Source: Axinella damicornis (Eukaryota; Porifera; Demospongiae; Axinellida; Axinellidae). From it: a stretch of DNA of 64,000 bases. The notes below the pieces were generated by a model. That model saw only the letters and a program-made list of their open reading frames with translations. It had not been told where the DNA came from and made no database searches. Both the position numbers and the translations under genes were made by a program. This document shows, piece by piece, positions 47,901 to 58,297 of the stretch (position 1 is its first letter; the number at the start of each line of letters is the position of its first letter). Location: contig OZ007507.1 of the NCBI GenBank assembly GCA_963931865.1, positions 10,699,533 through 10,763,532 on the forward strand, read 5' to 3'.

Positions 47901-48037
47901 TGAATGCTTCGTCACTCTCCCAATCACAGTACTTATCAGCAAGTGGTGGTTATGTTGTCATAGACTGCTCTGGATCTCTAGCCAGAGAAAATGGACGAAC
48001 TCTTCCTTCGACTACTTGCAGCTTTGCACTTGAATAA
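32348..48037 (+). CDS. Single-pass cell-surface protein: signal peptide, novel Cys domain, four EGF repeats, TM, cytoplasmic tail
   Basis: Proposed exons: 32348-32456, 32871-33001, 40598-40763, 41947-42069, 42246-42368, 42540-42662, 44096-44221, 44389-44524, 47713-48037. All have AG/GT borders and matching phases; 453 residues. Residues 1-24 form a signal peptide ([16 protein letters not shown]...). Residues about 30-135 are a Cys-containing extracellular region with several N-glycosylation sites (NCT, NCS, NFS). Four EGF modules follow; the DINEC/DIDEC starts mark calcium binding, though the NCT positions replace the hydroxylation Asn region. The TM segment is [20 protein letters not shown], followed by HLFRRED. 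The tail is Ser-rich and includes DYFNY, a YxN motif that could bind Grb2-type SH2 domains. No kinase is seen. The 7.6-kb third intron holds most retroelements. The last exon is the least certain. Confidence 0.72.
34464..35128 (-). pseudogene. Ty1/copia gag-protease fragment
   Basis: The minus strand reads the gag end ([17 protein letters not shown]), a zinc knuckle [14 protein letters not shown] at about 34870-34912 ending at a stop, and then the protease/pre-integrase part ([37 protein letters not shown]). Frame breaks separate the pieces; RT and integrase are absent. It lies in a receptor-gene intron, antisense to the gene. Confidence 0.88.
35129..35255. repeat. Copy of part of an F-box-gene exon and its splice donor
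   Basis: About 125 bp here matches 15533-15655 at about 90 per cent or more. It includes the second half of the F-box LRR exon and the first 20 or so bases of the following intron. A 2-base insertion breaks the frame. Because intron sequence is included, this is a DNA-level duplication. It abuts the copia fragment. Confidence 0.75.
35800..36180. repeat. 45-bp minisatellite inside the LINE
   Basis: About eight copies of a GAATTCTTGGAAATGGCAGA / CCACATTGCTGGTAGTGAGG unit. The GTTTGGCCAAACTGAGAAGA tail is also duplicated (about 36050 and 36220). Its period is 15 codons, so long open frames on the minus strand are artefacts. In the LINE frame the unit reads NSWKWQT-like, the spot where related RTs have a W..H..K segment. 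Confidence 0.85.
36341..36920. mobile_element. TTAA-flanked MITE, GGTTACGGGAT ends (copy 3)
   Basis: It begins GGTTACGGGATCG and ends GATCCCGTAACC between TTAA at 36337-36340 and 36921-36924. The host LINE sequence is continuous if it is removed together with one TTAA. The interior differs from copies 1 and 2. Confidence 0.85.
37150..37630. repeat. Inverted repeat, arms of about 80 bp
   Basis: 37170-37240 (GGTCACCATAGTTGCGTCTC...GTCAAGGAATG) is mirrored at 37545-37615. The intervening 300 bp has no recognised content. A degraded foldback element. Confidence 0.65.
38362..39335 (-). mobile_element. TTAA element, GGTAGGA ends, with 191-codon open frame
   Basis: The ends are GGTAGGAAGCAC and GTGTCCTACC, with TTAA at 38358-38361 and 39336-39339. 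The surrounding repeat exists without the insertion at 47405-47590, where TTAA (47454-47457) is the empty site. The minus strand has a stop-free frame 39349-38774 (191 codons, [20 protein letters not shown] near the start). It has no domain I recognise; it could be a relic or an accessory protein. GG ends are less piggyBac-like and may suggest Kolobok. Confidence 0.75.
40020..40378. mobile_element. Large palindrome, arms of about 175 bp
   Basis: The centre is ACTGATTGAATCAATCAGT near 40197. Arms run out to AAGAGTTCATAACAATAAGA on the left and its complement on the right. A long near-perfect stretch (GAAGTAGTAGCAGCTGCATG...) flanks the centre. It lies in the third intron of the receptor gene, just upstream of exon 3. 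Confidence 0.8.
40786..40879. mobile_element. TAGCCTCG foldback, 9-bp target duplication
   Basis: A 94-bp hairpin directly after receptor exon 3, with TGCATAAAT at 40777-40785 and 40880-40888. The inner TGTACAGTACAGTA is the loop. Confidence 0.88.
41016..41485. mobile_element. TTAA-flanked MITE, CCCTTTAAGCCCC family (copy 3, reversed)
   Basis: TTAA at 41012-41015 and 41486-41489. The ends are CCCTTCAACTTCG and GGGGCTTAAGGGG. Its GATATTCATGACCCCCCACA and GACTGACAAGAAGCCCTACA blocks match the other copies. It contains a 33-base C-run (41293-41325). Confidence 0.82.
41930..42790 (+). repeat. Triplicated EGF exon with its introns
   Basis: Three tandem units of about 296 bp each contain a 123-bp cbEGF exon plus flanking intron (ATTTCATCTCATGCAG before, GTGAGCATTAATGC after). 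The exons differ at only a few bases; the introns are nearly as similar. The fourth EGF exon (44096-44221) is clearly diverged. Confidence 0.92.
42812..43136. mobile_element. Foldback MITE, GATAATGCAC family (copy 4)
   Basis: The left end TACTCACGTGACCCTCAACG, the inner hairpin GGATAATGCACTCGCCTTC / CTCGTGCATTATC and the end CACTGCAAACTGGTATTAA match copy 1 in orientation. It lies between EGF exons 3 and 4. Confidence 0.72.
43137..44095. other. Receptor intron, no further gene seen
   Basis: It includes about 80 bp (43610-43700) related to 34210-34290 (GTGAGCGGAG... TCTCTCTGGATGATAG), an undefined repeat. Nothing coding was found. Confidence 0.5.
44525..46890. other. Receptor intron, repeats only
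   Basis: A 33-base G-run (44875-44907), a GGGGCGGATCCAGG relic at about 46138-46300 and the dispersed repeat 46416-46640 lie here. A splice-like TTCCAG at 45787 could begin a short alternative tail exon ([22 protein letters not shown]), but its phase does not suit the preceding exon. Confidence 0.45.
46893..47292. mobile_element. TAGCCTCG-type element with 66-bp inverted ends and 9-bp duplication
   Basis: The ends TAGCCTCGTACCCAGGCCCT through GGCAAAATTCCC are inverted at about 47230-47292. The interior is about 270 bp of non-palindromic sequence, larger than in other copies. GCATTTCGG is duplicated at 46884-46892 and 47293-47301. Confidence 0.88.
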
Positions 48038-48525
48038 GAGATGCCGACTTACAATTCAGCAGACACTCATTTTAATGGGATCAGATGTGCATGTACCAGC
48101 TATTTACAAACCATTGTCATCCAGCTGCTTTCAACTTTGTTGGTAGTAAGAGCTCATTATCAAGGGTAGTAGACTGCTCTATTGTATGCCTGAACTTAAC
48201 CTTTTCTTTGTATAGTATAACAATGGTGATCTACGGAAGGTGAAACTTTCATTTTCACATTCAATTTCATCCACTCCGTGCCATTTTCCAGGATACATTG
48301 TTGCCAGGAAGGTATTTCCCATGGTAAATGGAAGGTGCATTTTACACTCTCAACTTAAGCTTTATTTGATGAAGCTTGTAGCAAAAATCTTCCTGTTCAG
48401 AAAGTACAACTAGCTATAATATATTGAAGAGGGGGGGGTTGGTTGTATATAGTAATACATACCTATAGTATAGTGGTGCATGTACTACACCTTGCTTATG
48501 GATATACATCTGTATGCACTATTAA

Positions 48526-51249
48526 CCCTTTAACCGATGAAGATGAGCACATGCGTGTCTTAGCGAAAATCCAAAAAATACATTATTTAACGTAGCGCTA
48601 CGAAAACGGTTCTGAGCATGCTCAGAAGGTTGCTAAACACGTGGTAAATTCTAGAACATTCTACGGCATCGGTTACTAAGGGGTATTGCGCAATGATGCA
48701 AAAAGCACAAAAATTCCAAGATGGCGAACATGTAGACTGTAAGCGGTGTTCTTGAACAGCTGGATAACGTCGATTACGACCTTGATGATGATGGATAAAA
48801 CAGCGATATCGAACGAGAAGGAGTCCGTAGCTACCTTCCTAGGGCTGGCTTGGACGGTTTTGAGGACGGTGATCGAGAACGGAGAAGACAATGGAGACGA
48901 AAACATGGACGCGATGGAGACGATAAAGAAATGGCTACTATCCCTCCCCATAGTCGGGACCAGGATGATCTGGACGCTGCCTCAAGTAAGTCTATGCTTC
49001 TTGAACCTACAAATATAGTTTAGTAGTCCGTGAATGTCTAGGAAAGAAATGGCAATATTGTAAGTGTGACTGTATTCTGTATACAGTGTGAAGAGTACAC
49101 GGAGCAGTCCTTCCCCTTCCTCTCAAGGCTCTGCCAGTTCCTCTGTGTTTGTAGAAGGTCTGCATGGAGCAATCCAGTCCGTTCCTATCATGGATCAGCC
49201 TGCTCAGACCCTTCCCCTCATGGATCTGCCAGCTCCTCTCTAGATCATGCGTCAAGTCACCCCGGGACGTCCGTCCTGACAGACGAGGACCAAACGACGA
49301 CATGGACAAGGACGGGGCGAGGACATGGACTCCGTGCATTATATGGTGATCAGCAGGGGGGATGGGGGGGGGGGGGGGGGGGGAGCAAGGGAGGGAGGGT
49401 AGAGGGAGTGAGAGAGTGCAAAGGGAGGGGAGAGCAAATGCAAACTGTTCACTATCCGCCTATACAAATGACCAGTGCATTTCACGGGGTTCCTACGAGA
49501 AAGAAGAAAGGGACGTTGCCGCCTTTCTCTTCAAAAATAGCAAAGCCAGGTCCTCCTGTTCATGATAGTATGTTGTATGGGCCTTTGCAAGGTCTTTTGT
49601 TTGACTAGGAATTGCCGGTAGTGGAGACAGCTAGGTGTACGCAACGTAAGACACGCCGTTATGGAAGGCCACGGTCTAACGTCATTGTTGATGAAATGGT
49701 GTTGTTTGGAGGTATATATTCTCTCATGCACACACAAACATGCAGGTTAGTGACATTCCAGTGCAGAAGAATGAGCTGGCAGTGTGGGCTATTGCTGTTT
49801 ACATCTATTCGTTGGATTTGAGGGCGTGTGCAGTCTTCTTTGAAACGCTGGTTCTGATACTTGTCTTTGTGATGGTCCTGTCTGCTCTCTTGGACTGCTG
49901 GAGTCATATGAGGGGCTCTTGAGGATAGCATAACAATACACAAGTGTTTTATTCTTGAAAATGTTTGCATGGTGTGCTGTTACAATGGCAATAATAAAAT
50001 AATAATAATAATAATTATCAAATTCTTTGAAAATTTCCATTTACCTGGATTTTTACTGTGCACGTAACTGCTAGGGCTCTAAGAATGACATCATAATGTG
50101 TATAAATAGCTCTGCTAGCTAAAAATGCTTGGTTTCTAAGGAGTTTGACGCATAGCGGCGCTGCTATGGATTTTTAGCCCTTTAAGACCTAACGTTGCAT
50201 ATCTGCAACGTGAGACTTTCAGCTTCATGATGTCACATCCGGCAATGTCCTTGAGAGATAGGCTCTGCGCCAGCAGAAAGGGCGGGGCAGGGGGAGGTGG
50301 GTGGGTGCACCCGAAGGGTGCAAACAGCATGGCCGCGTTTGGGCTCAGCTTTGAACGGCCCTTGGTTGGAGCCGGGTAGGCCATTTCTCGGGTTTTAAGC
50401 ATAAATGGACTTAGAAAGTAGCTGTCTTGCCTTGTAGGCCCTCCATTTCCAGTGTTCATGGTCAGTTTGTTAGCTACGGCAGGTTGGCCACTTCTCGGGA
50501 GGCTTGATTGCAAGTTCGTTAGTTGGTGGGTGTGGTTAAGTCACGTATATGCTTAGTGTACCTGAAATTACCTGTGTGAGCAGTTTCGAGCCCAGCAACG
50601 CCAGGGAACAGAAATTAGGGTATGTTTAAGTGTTCTATAGACTGAAAATGACCTAGAGAAATAAATTTAGGCCCTAAAGAGTTAATGACGAAATTGAACA
50701 GCGTTTACTTAACTCTTTAGGGCCTAAATTTATTTCTCTAGGTCATTTTCAGTCTATAGAACACTTAAACATACCCTAATTTCTGTTCCCTGGCGTTGCT
50801 GGGCTCGAAACTGCTCACACAGGTAATTTCAGGTACACTAAGCATATACGTGACTTAACCACACCCACCAACTAACGAACTTGCAATCAAGCCTCCCGAG
50901 AAGTGGCCAACCTGCCGTAGCTAACAAACTGACCATGAACACTGGAAATGGAGGGCCTACAAGGCAAGACAGCTACTTTCTAAGTCCATTTATGCTTAAA
51001 ACCCGAGAAATGGCCTACCCGGCTCCAACCAAGGGCCGTTCAAAGCTGAGCCCAAACGCGGCCATGCTGTTTGCACCCTTCGGGTGCACCCACCCACCTC
51101 CCCCTGCCCCGCCCTTTCTGCTGGCGCAGAGCCTATCTCTCAAGGACATTGCCGGATGTGACATCATGAAGCTGAAAGTCTCACGTTGCAGATATGCAAC
51201 GTTAGGTCTTAAAGGGTTAAAACGCGAAATTAATTTATCGGTTAAAGGG
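48526..51249 (+). mobile_element. piggyBac-like element, degenerate, with nested palindrome
   Basis: Inverted ends CCCTTTAACCGAT / ATCGGTTAAAGGG lie between TTAA at 48522-48525 and 51250-51253. Unit A has the empty site near 22719 (CTATTAATGTGAGC). Near 48750 an acidic, broken frame reads VLEQLDNVDYDLDDDG, typical of piggyBac transposase starts. Further on, LPPFSSKIAKPGPP (about 49520) resembles the PPFxGPxG region before the catalytic core. The DDD core itself is missing; stops and frameshifts abound. A 20-base G-run lies at 49364-49383. Confidence 0.78.
50178..51216. mobile_element. Palindromic pair of TTAA MITEs, two 504-bp arms
   Basis: Arms 50178-50681 and 50713-51216 are inverted and almost identical: 113 consecutive codons of the same meaningless frame agree. 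Each arm starts CCCTTTAAGACCTAACG and ends CCTAAAGAG. The 31-nt centre is a 23-nt spacer with TTAA on both sides. The outer flanks are TTAG and TTAA. A diverged single arm is at 56780-57250. Confidence 0.88.
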
Positions 51250-51482
51250 TTAATGTGAGCCGCTACATACAGTAATATTTGCCCACGATGTATAGATGTA
51301 GCCCCAGGCCACCCTTCCTGTAGTCCTGTATATATATATATATATATACCAACAAGGGAGCTAGGGGAGGAGCAGGGTTGATTACCAAGCCTATATATAC
51401 TGCGCTGGTATACAATTAATGCTGTCCAGCAAGTGTATGTTCAATCCCTCTCCCCCACGGTACATCCTTTTTCCACCAACTA

Positions 51483-51618
51483 ATTTGTTGGTTTTTGTGT
51501 TTTTCTTGTTTGTTTGGTCATTGGTTTTTATATTGTACCGTTCTTCTTTTTATTCACCTTTGCTTTTACTAGCATTTATGTTAGAAAAAAGAATAGAAAA
51601 AAATGTAGTATTAAAAAA
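51483..51618. other. Unit B-specific 136-bp AT-rich insertion
   Basis: It separates ACCAACTAA from ACCAGTTAAATG, which are adjacent in unit A (22931-22946). T-rich, no inverted ends seen. It lies just beyond the stop codon of the fusion gene, in its likely 3' UTR. Confidence 0.6.
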
Positions 51619-51650
51619 CCAGTTAAATGTTGATGCCGTCTTGCTAGGTG

Positions 51651-52807
51651 TCACCATGGATCCACAGTGTCACTCGATTCACTTGACTTCCTGTCCTCTG
51701 GCTTCCTGCCATCTGGCTTGACTTCCTGGGTATCTGATTCTGATCCTGACTTGGATCGACTCCACTTCCTCCCTTTCTCTTTCCCCATGTCTTCATCAAA
51801 ATCCCTGTCTTCCCTGGGTTTGCCTTCACCAAATATTGCCATCCTTGAAGCAGTGTCTGCAAGTGCATTCACCGGACTGGTAACTGTGCGAGGCTTTAGG
51901 TTAAGCCTAGGACGAATTGCAAGTTCTGGAAAAGGAAGCAGTATCTGATTAGTTCACACACTGGTTGGTGGTGGTGGTTGGCCCCATCGTAATTAACCCT
52001 TTGATCCTTTTGGGGTACTCAGAGTGGGCCCACAGAGATTCTAACTAGACCACCACCACTGACACAGATTGGTATTTCACTAAGAGACTACTTCATATCT
52101 ACATTTTTTGTACATACATGTAGGTAGTAGAGGCTGGTGCAGGCAAGTCTTCTGCCAAGTATTATCCTACATTTGTACATGTATATAACAATATATAGCA
52201 TCCAAACAAGTGCTACTTTGTCAGCAGATTACGTTATGCAGTATAAACTGCAGTCAGCACCTTTCAACCTCCCACACACTGTAATACAAATACCTTTAGA
52301 GTCATGCTTTGCTCTCCCATGCCTCTTCTCCACAGTTTTCCGCACAGATGAAGGCTCTCCATCATTCCAGTAAATGGTTTTCAATGACACTTTATATCCT
52401 TTCCAGGCATATAAACCTTTCAGTGTAGCCTCGTCTGTCTTGTACCGAATGTCCTGCTTAACAATATGCACCAGTCTCTGCCCGATTTCATCCATTGTCT
52501 CCTCAGAAGTATAGACGCAGATTACACCCATTGTGGACCCTTCATACGGGGGCTCCTTCATAGCAGTTGAGCACTTAGCACTCCTGGCTCCCAAGTCCCC
52601 AGACTCGACCACTTTCCGAATGGTATGCCAAGTTTCATCTAGCTTGTGATTTTCCTTGAAGACGAGCCATTTTCCTAGGGTTTTCTGGGAGGAGGTGATC
52701 GCACATGGAGCTTTTACCCACACCCAATAGTCATCAGTGACAGAGGATGGATTCACACTGCTGGAAGTTGGTTGGGAAGGTCCCTGAGTGATAGCGACAG
52801 ATGCCAT
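51651..52807 (-). CDS. C11orf68/BLES03-like domain fused to eIF4H-like tail, copy B
   Basis: Exons 52807-52294 and 51925-51651 have the same lengths (514 and 275 nt), splice sites and 262-residue product as copy A. There are six substitutions: R-to-C before AITSSQ, E-to-D in ESGELG, V-to-I in MDEVGQ, and D-to-E, G-to-D and G-to-D in the tail. No stop or frameshift, so both copies may be functional. The upstream 400 bp are also conserved between copies, which suggests shared regulation. Domain reasoning is as for copy A. Confidence 0.8.
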
Positions 52808-55275
52808 GGAAAGTACTAAGGGAAAAGTAAAATCGCAAACTTGTGTGACATGCATGTGTTACTGGGTGTGTTCAAATAACTTGTATTACTGGACACTATG
52901 ATGTAGTGGTCCTCATCAGACATTTTATATTCATTATGGTTAGTGAGAGAGATAATAACCAGACCTCGACAGACATACATACAGACTTAACGTTACGGAC
53001 AAGATAGTCATTTCTAAGGCAATATCATAACTAAGCAACGCATCATAACACATGACCCTGCCTTTCATTTCATGCTTCCAAAACAAACTTGCATGCAGTA
53101 CAAAATACTCACAGTTACCATGGAGGTAACAGATCAAGACAACAAATGCATTAAAGGGGTCCACCAACCCAACATGGTTATTTCCTACACAAGTAAATCA
53201 CACCAGTACACTGCAATAGGGAACCTCTACAAATGTAGTCCTGGCAAAGAATTCATTCATAATAATTATTGTAAACAAGAAAACGTCTTATACCCGGTAG
53301 CTATGTTTGGTTTGAGACTATAAATGTTTACATGGTTGTCAAGCCCTCTGAGTACACATCTGTATTCTCCAAAGTAGATAACAGCTAACAGATAACGTAG
53401 AGACAAGTCCGTTGTGTGACAGAATGGCCAGTAGTACTGCTACTCAGTGGTATAAGCTCTCTCCAAGGTTACAGTTTGGTGGAATACCAACTGAAGCACA
53501 TGGAGTACATACAACACAATAGAATTTGCTGCAAGGGATGCAAAGTTTACTTAGGCCACAGATAAGTGATATATATGCAGCAAAGACTATTGTTCTGAAA
53601 CAGATCCCTGTCGTCTGAGCTGCAACACTCTATAAACTAGCTACCAGTTGCAAAGTTGCCATGCAGTCCTAGTAGCAAGTTCATGCAATTGTTGCCTGGG
53701 CAAAATGATAGTAGAGCATCGGTGAAGAGATGTTTTCTCTAACTGCCGACTAGTTCGGGCAAGTCAATGATTGTGCTATAGTACCTTGTCCCCTCCCCAC
53801 AGTGCCTAGGTACAACCCTGACCCTAGCTGCCCCCCCTTTGCACTTGCCACACTCGACCTTGTACATGTCCACTATCATGAGTGGGACCAGCAGTTGTTT
53901 TAACCAAATTTGTGTCTACTAGTCCTGAAAATCAATGTGGTAGTTGTTCCAAGGACAATTCTTGACCATGTCAACGTTGGACATGCGCACTGAAGGGTTC
54001 CGGAGTAAGCCATCCTTTGGGATAACTTCTGGCATTCAGTCACATGCTACGACTGAACTCACTCCCTCAGCCATTTAATGGGTTTCTCTGTACATTTCCA
54101 CACATTCTCTGTGTATAATGTTTATGCCAATATTAATTACAGCTGCAACCATGCATGGTGCCATGATTCCATGCATAAGACCCATCTTTTTAAAGTCTTA
54201 TCTCCCATGCATGATAAGACAGCCCTGCAGCTGCAAATTGATCTCCCCGACCTCAGCAAACTCCCCTTCATTTACACGTGTCCCAGACTGACAGTCCATC
54301 ATCCTAACTACTGCTCATATCACCAACACTATGGATGGCCTCCAATCTGCCTGTAACTTGGAAGTTGTTTCACCTCGAAAAGGAAGCAATTGCCAAACAA
54401 CATGCTATCCTTCCAAGAAAAAATCTCCCACCTCTAGTAGCTAGCTACTTGAACTAAGTAAGATTGCAGTAGGCTGCTCCTTCCAAAATCTAGATTTTGG
54501 GAGGAATTCGCAAGAAGACATGCAACTTGGAACTTGAACACCGTTTCTTCCCAATGTCACGTGTTTCTATAATCTCCACGGACGTATATATACACACACA
54601 CAGCACATAGTATGCAAATCAAGTATTATTAAAGGAGCGCTCAAACAAAATAGATGGGAGCAACAAAGCTCGATCTTAGCTCACCCCGGGAAAATGGAGG
54701 GAACGCACTGTTGTTGTTTACTGGTACTTCCGAACCGGATGTACGTTGGCCATCTCATAATTAACCTTTGAACTCGGACCTGATCGCTTGCAGTATATAC
54801 AGTACTAGTAGCCTCGAGCTGTATAATATGGAAAATCCGTACATCATCCTATAGCGTATATGCCATACTAGTGCAGCAAGTACAACACAGTAGCTAGCTA
54901 ACATAAAGGCTAGCTAACATAAAGAGATGGGAGGAGAAGCAGTTAGACTCATTATTTCTGCTTGTCAGTGGTCATTGTCAATTTGACATGTGCATGGCTG
55001 ATGGCATTTTGGGCAGCGCTGGCGCAGCAGCGTCGCAAGAGCGCGCGCGCGCGCATGAAAAACAATGATGTCATCATGCGCTCTTGCATGCAGCGCGCCG
55101 CCATATGCATTGGCATTTAATTTTCTTTTCGACTGAGAAACAAATTCGCTCGGATGTATATAATACTATCATCAAGGAAGTGACGTCACGCCCGTTCGCA
55201 ATAATTTATAACATAAAAGTACAAAGATCTAGATCAACTGAGGTTCCACCGACAACGCTGGCGTATAACCTAGCC

Positions 55276-56003
55276 ATGCCGGGGCAGCTCACGTTCGCCT
55301 TCCTCTGGATCTTTGTACTATTTCGTGCACCTGTTCCGGCTGTCGCCAATATTGACAGTGACCCTGGCGGCTGTACAGTTCAAGATAGTAGAGGTAGGAA
55401 CTTCAAGTTAATATAATAATATTCATGAAAGATACTTCACGTTAGGGTGCACTCAACATGGAGTCATGGACTGCTTGTGTCTGATAGTGTACACAAGTAG
55501 CCCGTGTTGAATAATACACAAGCGTGGTCGGTACTGGTATTCACAAGCCTAGTCTAATCGCCGCGGGAAGGGTCTGGGCCACGCGAGACTATTCACAAGC
55601 GTGGTCAGTGGTCAAGCCCAAGGGTAACAGCCCGAGGACCGGACGACACTCCCATATTCGCTAGCATGCTGTAGTCCCAGCTGCGACTAGGCATGTTGGC
55701 CGGAAGGGGTGGAGTCGCTAGGAATTCATCGGGTCAAGGGCAAAAAATGTGCACGTGGTCAATGACTGCATGAAATACAGTGCAATCAAACTGTCAAGAG
55801 TCTTGTAATGTGGTCAAGTATAGCAAAAATGACGGTCAAGATTTCTTGATCCCAGTCACTGTTACTACAGCGTCTATGGGAGTGTCAACCCTTTTTGACA
55901 ACTGTACTATAAGTATTATCCCTCGAGGCTATGCAGCAGTGTACATGATTGGTCCACACAGCAGCATACCAAATTCGTCCACTGCATATACTTGGATACG
56001 AAG
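55276..56003 (+). CDS. Paralogue of the cell-surface gene, first exons only
   Basis: Exon 1 is 55276-55393, almost the same signal peptide ([20 protein letters not shown]) with a changed end (NIDSDPGGCTVQDS), donor GAG|GTAGGAA, phase 1. A phase-compatible second exon, 55781-56003 (acceptor AAATACAG, donor CGAAG|GTAGGT), encodes VQSNCQESCNVVKYS...FDNCTISIIPRGYAAVYMIG, an extracellular-looking segment not present in unit A. The segment equivalent to the unit A intron resumes at 63774. Its VNPDFT-type exon would lie past 64000. Whether the 55781 exon belongs to the same transcript is uncertain. Confidence 0.6.
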
Positions 56004-56779
56004 GTAGGTTACTTGCCTACGCGAACACTATAGATGCATTGTTTCTTGTAAAATCTTCAACTTCATTGGTTAGTAGCTGTAGCCCCAAGCAGGGAATTTT
56101 GAGCCATAATTTCCTTCAAGTACCCAGAGGCAGGGAATTAGGGCTCATAACTGCTGTATTAAGTTGCAGCTTGGACATAAGAAGCCAATTAGTACCTAGT
56201 TCATTGTCCACTCAAAATCAGGTACCTCTATTTACATGTACTGTACCATAGCCGACACACCTCAGTCACTAACTCACTTAACCTAACCCGCTGTGGTCAT
56301 GAACTCTTGATGGATGAGTAATTAGCCCTCAATAGTATTTGTATTTGAGTATGTGACATAGTACTTGGTTGCCAAGGTGAGGACTACACTAAGGCTGTTG
56401 CAAGGCTGCCGGAACTGGTACAGCCGGTGTGGCTATGGATGACCACGTTATGTACCTTGTGCTTTTACGTCTTGGAAGCCATCTCATAGGTGGTTTAATT
56501 AATAAGTAATAGTTGTACCATGGCTTGCTTGGGTGTATGAGATTTGTACCACAGTGGACATACTGGACAAATCCCATGAACACTAAGCAGTGCCTTTGAA
56601 GGTCAATATACCCTAGAGTCCTAGCATTGCGTGTTCTTCTTTTCAAAAATGTACCCTTCATGCAGTTTTATGTATTCCTGAGGGCTAAGCCCGTGGGAAT
56701 ACATAAAACTGCGCTCAGGGTGGTGCCTTTCAAACGCCCACTATAGTACAATACTTTTACATGCTCTTCTGCTTCTTTA

Positions 56780-57250
56780 GGCCCTTTAGGGCCCATAGCG
56801 CCATAATACTTTCAGCTTCATCATGTGACTTCCAGCAATGTCCTTGGGAGATAGGTTCTGTGACAGCAGAAAGGGCGGGACAGGGGGAGGTGGGTGGGTG
56901 TCTGGGCTCCGCGGTAGAAAGGTCTTGGTCGGCACTGGGAGGGCCTTTTCCATCAATTTTGGCATAGATGGGGTCAGAAAGTAGCCGTCTGGCTTTGTAG
57001 GGCCTCCATTTCCAGCATACATGGCCCGTTTTTCAACTACGACAGGTTGCCATTTCTCGGGAAACTTGATTGCAAGTTCGTTAATTGGTGGGCGTGGTTA
57101 AGTCACGTATACACTTAGTATAGCTGAAATTACCTGTGTGAGCAGTTTCGAGCCCAGCAACGCCAGGGAGCAGAAATTAGGGTGTTGTGTTGTTTAAGTG
57201 TTCTATAGACTGAAAATGACCTAGAGAAAGAAATTTGGGCCCTAAAGAGA
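56780..57250. mobile_element. Single-arm relative of the palindromic TTAA MITE
   Basis: It shares CTTTCAGCTTCAT, GCAATGTCCTTG, GAGATAGGTTCTG, AGCAGAAAGGGCGGG and the GAGCCCAGCAACGCCAGGGA block with the arms at 50178-51216. The ends are GGCCCTTTAGGGCCC and GGGCCCTAAAGAG. It shows that the arm is a free-standing element. Confidence 0.75.
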
Positions 57251-57252
57251 TA

Positions 57253-58290
57253 ATTATTAACTTAATAATTATTAAGATGTTTGTAGTAGTAGATAGTGTG
57301 TGATAAATTTGCCTTGCTATAGCCTTTCCTATTGTAAACTGGTCCTCAATTGTCTAGTGTAGGTTGCTACTCCCCCAGTTGAGATTTAGCTGTACAGGGG
57401 TTTGCTGAGATCTGAGATCTTACAATTCAGCTAAACAAAAACCATTGCTGAGCATGCGCAGTATTAACTGGGCGTGCGCATGCTCAGTAGCAGTTTTCGT
57501 TTCTGCTGAAGTTGGACAATCCTGCAAACCGCTGTACTTTTTTGTGCCTGTACTTTATTATGCACAACCGGCAAGCTAAGGTCAAAAGTTATATCCTGTG
57601 CATACATCTGACTTCCTGCTGCTAGTGTGCTAAGCTTCAATTGTCCAATTGAGATCATAGTCATGTGCTTGTCCAAGTGGTTTTGCTCTCTGTGTAGCTC
57701 TCTAGTTTTGCACCTGACTTGTCCCCTTGCTTGTGAACACCAAACATGCCTCCTCTAGACATAACATCCAAACATCAATTTCCTGCCAGAGCTGATGTGG
57801 GCAAGCATGTTGGTTGGTAGCCCCACACCGCCCACATACTACATGTACTTCTGTTGGCAATAAGAGTTTCCTGGAATCCAATGAGAGCACTTCTCGGTAG
57901 AAATCTGTCAGTGGCATTTCTTAAGTGTGGCAGGTATACAGAGAAGCTGGAACCCCATGCAAGCAGTGGTCATTCAGCTAACATTGGCCACAACTATTAC
58001 TATGGCCTTACACTGGAATCCGCAGTAAGCAATCGGTCCTTTTTCAGGCATTGCAAGGCTAAGGCAGGTGGCTGCATTCAGTACCTGCATCAGGTTTGTC
58101 TCGGAGCAGCTGCACAGACTATAAGCTGGAAGACTATTCACTTTATTGTCCTTGATGAAGTCTTGTAATGGTGGAAGAAATATCTTCCAAATAGTATTTT
58201 TTTTGTACAGGCGTTTTTGAAGTGGGGATGTCCCTGCTATTGGATTAAATTTACTGCCCTGCCCCCTGGATAATTTATGACCAGTGTTTT
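57253..58290. other. No supported gene
   Basis: A short inverted repeat (GCATGCGCAGTATTAACTGG / GCGTGCGCATGCTC) occurs near 57450. A 105-codon frame at 57854-58168 has no motif and no convincing splice borders. Confidence 0.45.
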
Positions 58291-58297
58291 ATGTATA

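Larger units (their letters stand above)
22569..48381. repeat. Tandem segmental duplication, unit A
   Basis: The unit starts CAAAAATCTTCCTGTTCAG at 22570. Unit B restarts with the same sequence at 48383, right after the last exon and 3' flank of the unit A receptor gene. Homologous stretches run in the same order and direction: 22570-22720/48383-48525; 22720-24968/51253-53640; 26780-27311/53641-54188; 29808-29880/54466-54520; 30300-30715/54525-54780; 31945-32572/54779-55511; 32574-32785/63774-64000. Each copy has its own insertions. Confidence 0.85.

Noticed and set aside
50136..51258. Identical 113-codon frames on opposite strands
   Set aside because: They reflect the two palindrome arms; the diverged arm at 56780 does not keep the frame.
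57854..58168. 104-residue open frame
   Set aside because: No domain, no convincing splice sites, not matched in unit A.
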